From the NCBI RefSeq assembly GCF_018403285.1, contig NZ_BOSJ01000006.1:124001-188000 (forward strand): 64,000 bases of DNA. Direction: 5' to 3'. This DNA comes from Paenibacillus sp. J45TS6 (GTDB lineage Bacteria > Bacillota > Bacilli > Paenibacillales > Paenibacillaceae). A program made the position numbers and the translations under genes. The notes beneath the pieces are model-generated. The model had not been told where the DNA came from and did no database searches. It saw nothing but the letters and a program-made list of their open reading frames with translations. This document shows, piece by piece, positions 54,630 through 63,524 of this stretch. Every line of letters begins with the position of its first letter. Positions within the stretch are counted from its first letter, which is position 1.

Positions 54630-55796
54630 ATGTATCAGGTACTCATTGCAGACGACGAGATTTTAGATTTGGAAGGGATGTGTCAATTTATCCCTTGGGC
54701 AGAATTGGGGCTTGAAGTTAGTGGAGCCGTGAATAATGGATTCGAAGCCTTGCAAGTGATGGAAACAAAACATGTCGATATTTTAGTTACGGATGTACAT
54801 ATGCCTGGGATGACTGGAATGGAGCTGGCTCGTAAAGCTCTTCAATTGCGACCAGATTTAAAATTAATATTTGTAAGCGGATACCAAGACTTCGCTTATG
54901 TTAAGGAAGCCTTGTCCTTACAAGCCTATAGTTATGTGCTGAAGCCTATGGATGATCACGAATTGATTGCCGTTCTTCAAAAAATAACGAATGAATTGAA
55001 TGAAAAACTTCTGCGTGAAGAAATGGACTTGGTATTTAGTCAGGCAGCGATCAAATCGATCGAGTATCACCTAATTGGAACACGCGTAGCTCATAAAAAT
55101 GAACAATATGCAGACATATACCGTATTACATCGGATGCGAAAGCGCTTATTTTTGATAAACCACTGGATTGCTTGGTCTCCTGTCTGCTTGCTTGTGACC
55201 GAGTTATGGTACAGGAAGAACTTAAAGAGATGCTTGGAGTAGCTCGTGGCGAAAACATCAAATCTCAACTACATTTTATCGTGCTGTATTTACTTATACG
55301 TATCGATCATTATGTCAGTACTCAATTGAATTACCCCATAGGTTTTATTCCTCTTAGCGAACTTGAAGTAGAGAAGATCAAAAACCATCAAACCAAAAGT
55401 GAACTTATCTCTTGGTTGACAGATCATTTATTGAATCTATTCGACATGGAGAATCACCCGAGGTTCAAGCAAAAGAAACATGCCAAGGTGATCGGGCGGG
55501 TTATCCATTATATAGAAGAACATTTACATCTGAATGTGACTCTCCGCGAGGTCGCTGACGAGCTATGCTTTTCTCCTAATTACTTAGGAGCGATCTTCAA
55601 GGAAGAGACGGGGAAAAGTTATAATGAGTATATTATTGCCCTGCGTATGGAGAAAGCCCGGGACTTATTGCAAGATCCAAAAATTAAAGTGTATGAGGTA
55701 GCTGATCGCGTCGGATACCGATATATGCCGTATTTCAGCAGACAATTCAAAGAAAAATATGGTATGACTCCTATTGAATATCGTAGAAAAGCATAA
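54630..55796 (+). CDS. YesN-type response regulator with AraC DNA-binding domain
   Basis: A 388-residue regulator. The receiver domain (1-120) has the acidic pair DDE at residues 8-10, phosphoacceptor Asp55 in LVTDVHMPG and Lys105. A middle helical region leads to a C-terminal AraC/XylS double helix-turn-helix (about 290-388: VREVADELCFSPNYLGAIFKE-like, MTPIEYRR). AGGGGGGAATGAC sets the start at ATG 54630. It is paired with the histidine kinase 20 bases downstream and probably controls the upstream transporter. Confidence 0.92.
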   Translation: MYQVLIADDEILDLEGMCQFIPWAELGLEVSGAVNNGFEALQVMETKHVDILVTDVHMPGMTGMELARKALQLRPDLKLIFVSGYQDFAYVKEALSLQAYSYVLKPMDDHELIAVLQKITNELNEKLLREEMDLVFSQAAIKSIEYHLIGTRVAHKNEQYADIYRITSDAKALIFDKPLDCLVSCLLACDRVMVQEELKEMLGVARGENIKSQLHFIVLYLLIRIDHYVSTQLNYPIGFIPLSELEVEKIKNHQTKSELISWLTDHLLNLFDMENHPRFKQKKHAKVIGRVIHYIEEHLHLNVTLREVADELCFSPNYLGAIFKEETGKSYNEYIIALRMEKARDLLQDPKIKVYEVADRVGYRYMPYFSRQFKEKYGMTPIEYRRKA

Positions 55797-55816
55797 GAAA
55801 GAATGAGGCTGGCTCC

Positions 55817-57607
55817 ATGTATAAACGGATGAATCAGAGTGCGAAATTTTTACCTTTTGGCTGGAAATTATTTATTTCTTATCTCGTCTTCATTATCCTC
55901 CCGGTCGTGATCTTGGGATATACCGCTAACTCCATTCTGGTCGATTCCATGCGGACACAAACCATTACCAATCTACAGGGAACACTTGCTCAGATGAGGG
56001 ATAATGTCAGCTATAAATTAAGGGATACCGAAAGAATATCAGATATGCTTTACTACGATGAGGCGCTTGCACTGAGTCTTAGGAGTTCAGAAGAAGGCTG
56101 GATCAGTTACGAGACAACATCAACGACTCTTCTTCCGAAATTTAGGCAAGCGGTTGAATCAACGAATCAAAAATTATGGTTGTCTATTTATCTGCGGGAT
56201 CCGAACTTACCCGAAGTATATTATGATGCAGGACCCGTAGATTTACTAAAGGTGAAAGGTAAATATTTTGATGTATATCATATTAATCGGATTCAATTTG
56301 AGGATTGGTATCGAAGTTTCCCGCCTGAAAAGTATGGAAAGACAATGAAATGGTCTCAGGTGGATGATGACGAACAGTTTGAACGAATCTCTTTACTTCG
56401 GCGGTTGGTGAATACACTAGATCCTCTTGATTTGAAAGAAATTGGTTTTATTCGCGGCAGTATCTATCTATCTGAATTGTTTGAAAGTATGGATTATAAT
56501 AAAATCGGTCCGGGAAGTATGATTGAAGTTGTCGATCAGAATGGCCAAAAAATGTACGCTTCCAGTGATCTGAATGCAGAAGATCATCCTGTCAAGCGTA
56601 ATGAGAGTGCTTCAAGTGAATTGATTATCCATGAGGAGATACCCGAGCTTGACTGGACAATTACTGCCTATGTACCTCAAGGGATTTTGGAAAAAGGGGT
56701 ACAGAGAGTTACACAGATTACACTCTTCATCTGCATCTTGTTTATAGTATTGATTAGTGCGGTAGCCAGCTATTTCTCTAGATATATCTCGAAAAGATTT
56801 AGTAAGCTGATCTCCGTACTTGTTATGTTTCAGCAGGGGGATTACCATAAACGGATTCATTATAAAGGAACAGATGAATTCACATTAATTGCAGATGCGC
56901 TTAATAAAATGGGGGAGCAAACGGAGCATTTAATTGAAGAAGTATATGAAACGAATCTGAAAAAGAAGCAGGCTGAACTCGAGTCGCTTCAAGCTCAGAT
57001 CAATCCCCATTTTTTATATAACACGCTCTCTTCGATCAGCCGGCTAGCGAAGTTCGGAAGAGTTGAGCAGCAGCATGAAATGATTATGAATTTAGCTAAA
57101 TTTTATCGTTTAACCTTAAATGACGGTCAGACCATTATTTCAATTTATAAAGAACTGGAACAGGTACAGGCTTATCTGGATATTCAGAAGGTAAAATACG
57201 GTGATCGTATGGAGGTGGATTTTGATATTGATCCTGATATATTGCGGTATGAGACAATCAAGCTGATTTTACAGCCTTTTATTGAGAATGCACTAGAGCA
57301 TGCTTGGTGTGGAGATCGAATTTATATCCGGGTCACGGGTGAACAGCTCGAGGACAAGATCGTATTTCAGATCATTGATGATGGAGTTGGTATGAAGCCT
57401 CCGCATGCACAATCTTTGCTTGAAAAAGATAGAATTAAACAAAAAGGGTATGGAATATGTAATGTTCATGAACGGATTCAGTTGTCTTTTGGTGAAGAGT
57501 ACGGGGTAACTATTTATAGTCAGCTGGGTATGGGAACAAATATCACCATCATCACTCCGGTGCAGAAAAAGAGCGGGATCTCACCAAAGAAATCAGATTT
57601 TGGTTGA
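55817..57607 (+). CDS. YesM-type sensor histidine kinase
   Basis: A 596-residue membrane kinase: first membrane helix about 18-40, an extracellular sensing domain (about 45-298), second helix about 302-323, a HAMP segment, and the His_kinase domain with His398 in LQAQINPHFLYNTLSSIS, followed by an ATPase domain with the N box QPFIENALEHAW and the G box DDGVGM. The start ATG has only a modest GAGGCTGG site. Such kinases sense sugars or wall stress, sometimes through the neighbouring lipoprotein; the signal here is unknown. Confidence 0.92.
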   Translation: MYKRMNQSAKFLPFGWKLFISYLVFIILPVVILGYTANSILVDSMRTQTITNLQGTLAQMRDNVSYKLRDTERISDMLYYDEALALSLRSSEEGWISYETTSTTLLPKFRQAVESTNQKLWLSIYLRDPNLPEVYYDAGPVDLLKVKGKYFDVYHINRIQFEDWYRSFPPEKYGKTMKWSQVDDDEQFERISLLRRLVNTLDPLDLKEIGFIRGSIYLSELFESMDYNKIGPGSMIEVVDQNGQKMYASSDLNAEDHPVKRNESASSELIIHEEIPELDWTITAYVPQGILEKGVQRVTQITLFICILFIVLISAVASYFSRYISKRFSKLISVLVMFQQGDYHKRIHYKGTDEFTLIADALNKMGEQTEHLIEEVYETNLKKKQAELESLQAQINPHFLYNTLSSISRLAKFGRVEQQHEMIMNLAKFYRLTLNDGQTIISIYKELEQVQAYLDIQKVKYGDRMEVDFDIDPDILRYETIKLILQPFIENALEHAWCGDRIYIRVTGEQLEDKIVFQIIDDGVGMKPPHAQSLLEKDRIKQKGYGICNVHERIQLSFGEEYGVTIYSQLGMGTNITIITPVQKKSGISPKKSDFG

Positions 57608-57665
57608 TTTTACCACAACATTCCTAGTAACATAGGCATAAGAAAGTATAAAGGAGAGACATCTT

Positions 57666-58190
57666 ATGCATGAGCATCGGCTGCTGGATAGTGAACATTC
57701 GAAGGAATTGTTCTCTTATTACGGTTTGGCGGTATACTACTCACAAGCCCTAGAACAACAACTCGTCAATTTGCTGGTGCTAATGAAGCTGACGCAAGGA
57801 AAGATTAGCCCGGAAGAGGAACTTACGAACTTATATTATAAGAAATTAGGAAGTTCATTAGGTCAACTGGTTCATGAAATACAGCATAATTTTGATTTCT
57901 CAGAAGAGGAAAGTATCCTTTTAAATAATATATGGAAAAAACGAAATTATATCGTGCATGATTATTTTAAGGAACGAATATTAGAAACCTTCACTCCCGA
58001 AGGTCGCTCTCAGATGATTGATGAGCTTATTGAATTCAAAGACCAAGCGCAGAAGCTGGAGTATAAACTACTGCATTACACCCAAGTTCTGATTAATCAG
58101 CTTGAACTCGAAGAGGAGACGGATCAAGAGTTAACCGATGAGGAATGGGAAGACGACGATTTGGCTGATGGAGATGGAAATTCAAAATAA
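57666..58190 (+). CDS. Hypothetical helical protein with HEPN-like Rx4H motif
   Basis: A 174-residue, mainly helical protein not matched to a named family. Residues 93-98 read RNYIVH, the Rx4H pattern of HEPN domains, which in many systems is an RNase site. The flanking helices (EESILLNNIWKKR, DYFKERILE) fit the fold. The C-terminal 20 residues are strongly acidic. AAAGGAGAG precedes the ATG. No antitoxin-like gene is adjacent, so a toxin role is not supported; a scaffold role is equally possible. Confidence 0.7.
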   Translation: MHEHRLLDSEHSKELFSYYGLAVYYSQALEQQLVNLLVLMKLTQGKISPEEELTNLYYKKLGSSLGQLVHEIQHNFDFSEEESILLNNIWKKRNYIVHDYFKERILETFTPEGRSQMIDELIEFKDQAQKLEYKLLHYTQVLINQLELEEETDQELTDEEWEDDDLADGDGNSK

Positions 58191-58195
58191 TAGCA

Positions 58196-58258
58196 AAAAC
58201 CCTCTTGCAAAATTGTGATTGCTCAGGAAGCAAACCGATTTTGCAAGAGGGTTTTTTA
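58196..58258. terminator. Long bidirectional terminator
   Basis: AAAACCCTCTTGCAAAAT pairs with ATTTTGCAAGAGGGTTTT around a 24-base loop. A and T runs flank both sides, so it serves the HEPN-like gene and the minus-strand bmrD. Confidence 0.92.
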
Positions 58259-58282
58259 TATGAGTTCGTGCATGGTTATGGT

Positions 58283-60364
58283 TTAATGCGGGGAAGATGT
58301 CTGCGCTAGAGCTGGATGATTCACTTGATCTGTAACAGTGGAATTAGCCAGTAGATTCCCTTGTTGCAGCTGATACATCTGATAGTATCGTCCGCCAAGA
58401 GCCATTAGCTCATCATGATTTCCTCGCTCCGCAATCTGCCCTTGGTGAAGAACTAATATCTGATCGCTACTGCGAATCGTAGAGAGACGATGGGCTATGA
58501 TAAAAGTCGTTCTCCCCTTTTTCAAAACTTCCAGCGCACTTTGGATGATAGCTTCTGTTTCTGTATCGATATTTGCCGTCGCTTCATCCAGGATCAGGAT
58601 GGCAGGATCATAAGCCAGTGCTCTTGCAAAAGAAATCAGTTGACGCTGCCCAGCGGATAAGGTACTTCCTTTCTCTACGACGGGTTCGTCAAAACCTTGC
58701 GGAAGATGAGAGAGTAACTGTTCAGCACCCACATCCCGAAGGGCTTTCTCAATAGTATCTCGAGAAATTTTATTATCATTTAAGCTGACATTAGAAGCAA
58801 TGGTACCCGTAAAAAGATAAGGATCTTGTAGTACGATTCCCATATGTTCTCTAATCCATTGTTTAGGAATATCTTTGACATCCTGACCGTCAATCGTAAT
58901 CGTGCCTTTTTGCGGATCATAAAAACGAAATAAAAGATTAATAATTGAACTTTTTCCTGATCCGGTATGACCAACTAGCGCAACCGTTTCACCTTGCTTC
59001 GCTTCAAATGATATGTTTTTGAGCACATAATCTCTGTTATAAGCGAAAGAAACGTCTTTAAATTCCACATTACCACGATATCTTGGCATAGATCCGTCCG
59101 TTACTTGTTCGCCGGTCTCATCCATGAGTTCAAAGACACGACCCGCAGACACCATCGAAGAATCCAGGTTAGCCAGCTGATTAACCATTCCTGTAACCGG
59201 CTGAAATAAACGGCTTAGTACGTCAACGAATGCGTAAAGTACACCAAGAGAGATGAGGCTTGATCCGTCTATTGAACCTGCACCAAAGTAGAGAAGAACA
59301 ATGGCGAATGCGAGGTTACGAAGTACGTTTACCAGGTTATGAGTGGTGAATGCGTTTAGATTAAGCATTTTGTTCTGATGATTCATGTAATCTTCGTTTA
59401 ACGCTTCGAACTCCTCATATGTTTTCTTCTGACGCCGGAATATACGAATAATGGACATCCCTTGAATAGATTCATTAATCATGGCATTAATTTCACTAAG
59501 CCTCGAACGAATAATTGTATTGTATTTGGTTGCAATTTTGCGATATAGGACCATCCACAGCACGAGTAGAGGGACAACAAACAAGGAAATGAGTCCTAGC
59601 TTTACATCTAAAATGAAGAGAGCAATATAAACCCCGATCATGGTGATGATTCCGGAGAAAAAATTAGAAAGCACAGCGACAAACAAATCTTTTACTGCTT
59701 CTGTATCATTCGTAATTCGAGAAACGACCTTCCCTGCTGGTAAATTATCAAAATAATGAACAGGAAGTCTTTGAATATGAGCGTATACATCCGTACGGAG
59801 CCTCTGAATGACTTTATTTGCTGAAGATTGCAGCCAGTACGTTTTTCCAAAATCCATAATGATTGCGATCACTAGAAACATAAAATAGAGTCCGACTAGC
59901 TTATAAATTCCTGGAAGCTCTGGCTTGTAGAAAGCGAACAGCTCATCTACAGATAAAGGAGTTGCTTGATAAGACGCGCTCTGTTCTCCACGTGTTACGG
60001 TGAGGACTCCATTATCATAAGAAGAATTCCCGCTTTCTATGGTGACGGGTTCATTTACGAGATAAAAAGAGCGTCCACTTTGCAAGATACGAATTTCTTC
60101 ACCTTGTGTTTCTCCTTCATGAAATCGATCATTACGTTTATAATGCTTTCCGTGATAGGGAACAGCATCTTGACCTGGCTCTGACTCAAAGTAAGGTTGT
60201 TCGATAGAGAGAACGTGATTATCAATCATATTTTTTGCAATAAACGGAGCAGTGAGATCTGCTGCAACCCCGATCGATAACATAATAAGTGCAGCAATGA
60301 AGGTACCTTTCGATTTTAGTGCATAGGCAAATAGTCTCTTAGTTACGTTTTTTGTATAATTCAT
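58283..60364 (-). CDS. bmrD: Heterodimeric ABC exporter subunit, BmrD/YheH type
   Basis: A 693-residue half-transporter with six membrane helices and an unusual extracytoplasmic insert (about 50-140) between the first two, as in B. subtilis YheH/BmrD. The nucleotide domain has Walker A GHTGSGKS (465-472), a non-standard signature LSAGQ (569-573) and Walker B with catalytic Glu594 (ILILDE). This is the catalytic-Glu partner. AAGGAGGTG precedes the ATG. It lies 15 bases after bmrC. The pair exports drugs in B. subtilis and is induced by ribosome-targeting antibiotics. Confidence 0.92.
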   Translation of the reverse strand: MNYTKNVTKRLFAYALKSKGTFIAALIMLSIGVAADLTAPFIAKNMIDNHVLSIEQPYFESEPGQDAVPYHGKHYKRNDRFHEGETQGEEIRILQSGRSFYLVNEPVTIESGNSSYDNGVLTVTRGEQSASYQATPLSVDELFAFYKPELPGIYKLVGLYFMFLVIAIIMDFGKTYWLQSSANKVIQRLRTDVYAHIQRLPVHYFDNLPAGKVVSRITNDTEAVKDLFVAVLSNFFSGIITMIGVYIALFILDVKLGLISLFVVPLLVLWMVLYRKIATKYNTIIRSRLSEINAMINESIQGMSIIRIFRRQKKTYEEFEALNEDYMNHQNKMLNLNAFTTHNLVNVLRNLAFAIVLLYFGAGSIDGSSLISLGVLYAFVDVLSRLFQPVTGMVNQLANLDSSMVSAGRVFELMDETGEQVTDGSMPRYRGNVEFKDVSFAYNRDYVLKNISFEAKQGETVALVGHTGSGKSSIINLLFRFYDPQKGTITIDGQDVKDIPKQWIREHMGIVLQDPYLFTGTIASNVSLNDNKISRDTIEKALRDVGAEQLLSHLPQGFDEPVVEKGSTLSAGQRQLISFARALAYDPAILILDEATANIDTETEAIIQSALEVLKKGRTTFIIAHRLSTIRSSDQILVLHQGQIAERGNHDELMALGGRYYQMYQLQQGNLLANSTVTDQVNHPALAQTSSPH

Positions 60365-60379
60365 ATGGAAGACACCTCC

Positions 60380-62125
60380 TTAAAGAGTGAGATTGGATTC
60401 GACTTGTTGACGTACGTATTGTTCTTTATACCAACCCTCTTGGTTTAGGAGTTGTTCGTGCGTACCTTGTTCTACGATTTTCCCTTGTTCAAGAACAATG
60501 ATATGGTCCGCATGTTCTACGGCAGATAAACGATGGGTAGAGATAAGCGTCGTTTTGCCGGATCTCTGTTTTCGAATATTGGTTATGATTTTTGCTTCTG
60601 TACGTGCATCCACCGCTGATAAGGCATCATCGAGAATAAGAATGTCGGGATCTGAGATGAATGCCCTTGCGAGAGATACCCGCTGTTTTTGGCCTCCTGA
60701 TAAAGCAATTCCTTTTTCACCAACGAGCGTTTCTAGACCATCGGAGAGCGTACCCAAATCTCCGTCAAACGCCGCGGTGCGAATCGCCTCCATGATCATT
60801 TCTTCATTAGCGTTAGGTTTACCAAACTGGATGTTTTCTCGCACTGTTTTCGAGAACAAAATCTGTTCTTGAGGGACATATCCGATCCAGCTGTGAAGTT
60901 GGTCTTTAGAAATGTCATTCATCTTGGTATCGTTAATTAGAAGATCTCCAGAACCAGAAGGATACTCATGAAGAAGTTGTTTCAGTAAAGTGGATTTCCC
61001 GCTTCCTGTTCTTCCAACCACACCAAGCGTCTGGCCTTGATGAATATCAAGGTTAATGTTGGTCAGATTGGGGACAGTAGAGGTTGGATAACGGAAGTTC
61101 AGGCCTTTCATTTGAATACGTTCAGGTGTATTTACATGTACCGGATTATTAGGATCTTGCACATCGGGGGCCACATGCAATGTTTCGTTAACACGGTCAA
61201 GGGAGGCATTACCTCGCTGCATGACATTGATCAGCTCCCCGATGGCAAACATCGGCCAGATCATCATTCCAAGATACATGTTAAAAGACACAAGTTCTCC
61301 AAGTGTAATTTCGTTTCGAAAAACAAGGTAGATTCCGAAGCCAAGACCGATAATATAACTGAGTCCAACGAATAGTCGTATGGTAGGTTCAAATAAAGCA
61401 TCCATTTTAGCAACAGCTAAATTTTTCTGATATACATCATCCGTAATCTCATTAAATCGTTCTTCATCATGTCGTTCTTGTACATAGGCCCGAATAACAC
61501 GTACACCTGCTACAGATTCAAGGACTTGGTCATTCATATTTCCAAAAGCATCTTGAGCAAGAGAGTAGCGCTCATGCACTTTTTTTCCATAGATCATCAT
61601 GGCTATGGCTATAAAAGGAAGCGGCAGGGTAGCTGCGAGCGTGAGTTTCCAGCTGATCAGGAATCCCATTGCGAACAGTACTGTCGTCAAGTATGCCGTT
61701 GAGTCTGTTAAGGTGAGCATTCCAAATCCTGCGGTTTGAGCAACAGAGCGTAAATCGTTAGTAGCTCTTGCCATCAGATCGCCTGTGCGATTTCGTTCAA
61801 AAAATGGCGGGGTCATGCGAAGCAAGTGGCCCATGAACCTTGATCTAAGTAATTTTTCAACGAGGTTTGCTCCTCCAAATAGCTTGTGCATCCAAACATA
61901 TGTAATAAAGTAGATGGCCAGAATAATACCAAGAATAAGTAAAATATACCGGGTGAGTGCGGGCCAGGTGATGGAACCGGTGACAATCTCATCGATAGCA
62001 TGCCCGATCAGCCTTGGTGGAAGCAGTTCAGCGATGCCAACTAGAATTAGCAGCATCAAACCAACGATATATCGCTTTTGCTCCTGTTTAAAATACCAGC
62101 TTAAATTTTTCAGTACTGCGAACAA
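60380..62125 (-). CDS. bmrC: Heterodimeric ABC exporter subunit, BmrC/YheI type
   Basis: A 581-residue half-transporter: six membrane helices (1-320), Walker A GRTGSGKS (371-378), canonical signature LSGGQ (475-479) and Walker B ILILDD, where Asp500 replaces the catalytic Glu. This degenerate site is the hallmark of the BmrC partner. The start is a TTG with AAAGGATGGG upstream. Upstream lie an intrinsic terminator, a leader ORF and a promoter on the same strand. Reading through that terminator would be required for expression of both subunits. Confidence 0.93.
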   Translation of the reverse strand: MFAVLKNLSWYFKQEQKRYIVGLMLLILVGIAELLPPRLIGHAIDEIVTGSITWPALTRYILLILGIILAIYFITYVWMHKLFGGANLVEKLLRSRFMGHLLRMTPPFFERNRTGDLMARATNDLRSVAQTAGFGMLTLTDSTAYLTTVLFAMGFLISWKLTLAATLPLPFIAIAMMIYGKKVHERYSLAQDAFGNMNDQVLESVAGVRVIRAYVQERHDEERFNEITDDVYQKNLAVAKMDALFEPTIRLFVGLSYIIGLGFGIYLVFRNEITLGELVSFNMYLGMMIWPMFAIGELINVMQRGNASLDRVNETLHVAPDVQDPNNPVHVNTPERIQMKGLNFRYPTSTVPNLTNINLDIHQGQTLGVVGRTGSGKSTLLKQLLHEYPSGSGDLLINDTKMNDISKDQLHSWIGYVPQEQILFSKTVRENIQFGKPNANEEMIMEAIRTAAFDGDLGTLSDGLETLVGEKGIALSGGQKQRVSLARAFISDPDILILDDALSAVDARTEAKIITNIRKQRSGKTTLISTHRLSAVEHADHIIVLEQGKIVEQGTHEQLLNQEGWYKEQYVRQQVESNLTL

Positions 62126-62213
62126 GGGAATCCCATCCTTTCTAAAATGAATTTCAATTTCGTTCAGCTGTTTTGTGATACGATTCAGGGTCCTAGCGCA
62201 ATCTTACAAACCA

Positions 62214-62249
62214 CAAAAAAGGCATACCGTTCGCTAAACGGTATGCCTT
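62214..62249 (-). terminator. Attenuator terminator before bmrC
   Basis: On the minus strand AAGGCATACCGTT pairs with AACGGTATGCC and is followed by six T residues. It lies between the leader ORF and bmrC, about 90 bases before bmrC, so it must be bypassed to express the exporter. Confidence 0.92.
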
Positions 62250-62348
62250 CCTATATTCAGGTTCATACGCAGCAAATGTCACATGCGTGAGCAGAAGTCG
62301 CTAATGATTGGATGTGAAAAACAGGTGTAAAGTCATTAGATACATTTA

Positions 62349-62438
62349 TCACTGATCAGAATCAATTCCAATCGTATTGATGGGCTGCTCCGTATTCAGT
62401 TGTCTGGTTGTAAATAAATCATCCATAATTCTAAACAT
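62349..62438 (-). CDS. 29-residue leader peptide upstream of bmrCD (BmrB-like)
   Basis: A small ORF in minus frame with GAAAGGGTG 7 bases before its ATG and a TGA stop. It begins MFRIMDDLFTTRQLN and ends TIGIDSDQ. It is too short for standard gene calling. It lies between a strong promoter and an intrinsic terminator ahead of a bmrCD pair, where B. subtilis has bmrB, whose translation controls read-through. I do not claim sequence homology with BmrB; the role is inferred from position and signals. Confidence 0.72.
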   Translation of the reverse strand: MFRIMDDLFTTRQLNTEQPINTIGIDSDQ

Positions 62439-62496
62439 CGGAATCACCCTTTCTCAAATTGGTAATTAATTCTAGCTAAGGAATCGTCTGAAAAAA

Positions 62497-62525
62497 ATAT
62501 TACCACCTGACAAATTATATGTCAA
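62497..62525 (-). promoter_or_regulatory. Promoter of the bmrCD leader
   Basis: On the minus strand a perfect TTGACA (62520-62525) and TAATAT (62497-62502) are 17 bases apart. TGACA-N7-TGTCA (62508-62524) overlaps the -35 and could be an operator. Confidence 0.75.
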
Positions 62526-62608
62526 ACAATTTCAAATAAATTACATATGTTGGGTGTTTCAAAAATTGTTCTCTATTTTATACTTCATTCATGCGGCTTA
62601 AGTATGAC

Positions 62609-62636
62609 TTGAAGGGAATCAATATGATAATATAAA
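62609..62636 (+). promoter_or_regulatory. Promoter of the IscA-like gene
   Basis: TTGAAG (62609-62614), 16 bases and TATAAA (62631-62636), 27 bases before the start codon and divergent from the bmr promoter. Confidence 0.55.
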
Positions 62637-62663
62637 AACAAACGATGAGGAGTTGACATAACG

Positions 62664-62957
62664 ATGAGCATACACGTAACGGAAGCAGCGGCAGAATGGT
62701 ACAAGAAAGAGCTTGGAATATCAGATGGCGAAGCCATTCGATTTTTTGCTCGGTACAGCTCTGGCGGAGGTCTTCATCCGGGCTTCTCACTCGGCATAGC
62801 TGTAGAACAACCAGAAGAACCGATTGAACGCACAGAGGTTTCAGGCATCACTTTCTTTATGGAAGAGCAAGACTACTGGTATTTGAAGGGTCACCGTTTG
62901 GATGTAACCTATGTGGAAGCAGAAGATGATATCTTGTACAGATACGAAACAGAATAA
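62664..62957 (+). CDS. HesB/IscA-like protein (YneR type)
   Basis: A 97-residue protein of the HesB/YneR group, with VTEAAAEWYKKELGISDGEAIRFFARYSSGGG and FSLGIAVEQPEE. It lacks the three cysteines that bind iron-sulfur clusters in true IscA, so cluster transfer is not expected. GAGGAGTTGAC precedes the ATG. It is monocistronic or linked with the Nudix gene 54 bases on. The function is unknown. Confidence 0.85.
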   Translation: MSIHVTEAAAEWYKKELGISDGEAIRFFARYSSGGGLHPGFSLGIAVEQPEEPIERTEVSGITFFMEEQDYWYLKGHRLDVTYVEAEDDILYRYETE

Positions 62958-63011
62958 ACAAGTTGAAGTCACTTAATTGCTTGTAGCTTATAGACAAGGA
63001 GGGAGGTCCTC

Positions 63012-63455
63012 GTGAATTCCAAAAAAGGAGATCTTGGGCAATTTGTAATGAAAAGATCCTTAATTGCAGTAAAAGCTGCAGTGGTCGTTTTGAACAAACA
63101 GGGTAAAATTTTGCTTCAACAGCGTGCTGACGATGGATTATGGTGCATACCTCTTGGCAACATGAAGCCTGGCGAGATATTAGAAGAGACTGCGCTACGT
63201 GAGTTATGGGAAGAAACAGGACTTAGAGCGGAGGGTATGAAGCTCGAATCACTGCTGTCTGGTCCTGAACTGAAGCGAACGTTTGCTACTGGAGACGAAG
63301 AGTATGATCTGATTGCAGTCTATTCTGCTCAAGGCCTGCTCTCTTCGGAACTAGATTACGGGGCAGTCAAAGAAGAAGGACCCTTGCGCTTTTTTGCAAA
63401 AGAGGAAACTCCAGAGCTTTGTCCAGTTACAAGTATGATGCTTTCTCGACTATAA
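63012..63455 (+). CDS. Nudix hydrolase
   Basis: A 147-residue single-domain Nudix protein with a complete Nudix box (GNMKPGEILEETALRELWEE, then TGL, about residues 49-71). Family enzymes cleave nucleoside diphosphates linked to another moiety; the loop WCIPLGNMKPGE suggests a house-cleaning type, but the substrate is not predictable. AAGGAGGGAGG precedes a GTG start. It follows the IscA-like gene by 54 bases, possibly one transcript. Confidence 0.88.
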   Translation: MNSKKGDLGQFVMKRSLIAVKAAVVVLNKQGKILLQQRADDGLWCIPLGNMKPGEILEETALRELWEETGLRAEGMKLESLLSGPELKRTFATGDEEYDLIAVYSAQGLLSSELDYGAVKEEGPLRFFAKEETPELCPVTSMMLSRL

Positions 63456-63464
63456 GTACACAAA

Positions 63465-63502
63465 AATAGCCTCTCCTGTATCAGCAGGGGAGGCTGTTTT
63501 TA
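63465..63502. terminator. Terminator between convergent genes
   Basis: AGCCTCTCCT pairs with AGGGGAGGCT around GTATCAGC, followed by five T residues; A residues on the left may serve the minus strand. Confidence 0.85.
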
Positions 63503-63524
63503 TGCTGTATACCAATAAAAAAAG

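Noticed and set aside
57666-58190. Toxin-antitoxin module around the HEPN-like protein
   Set aside because: No partner gene (MNT or other antitoxin) lies next to it; the flanks are a kinase gene and a terminator.
60498-60872. Plus-strand frame of 124 residues inside bmrC
   Set aside because: Antisense to the nucleotide-binding domain; no start signals.
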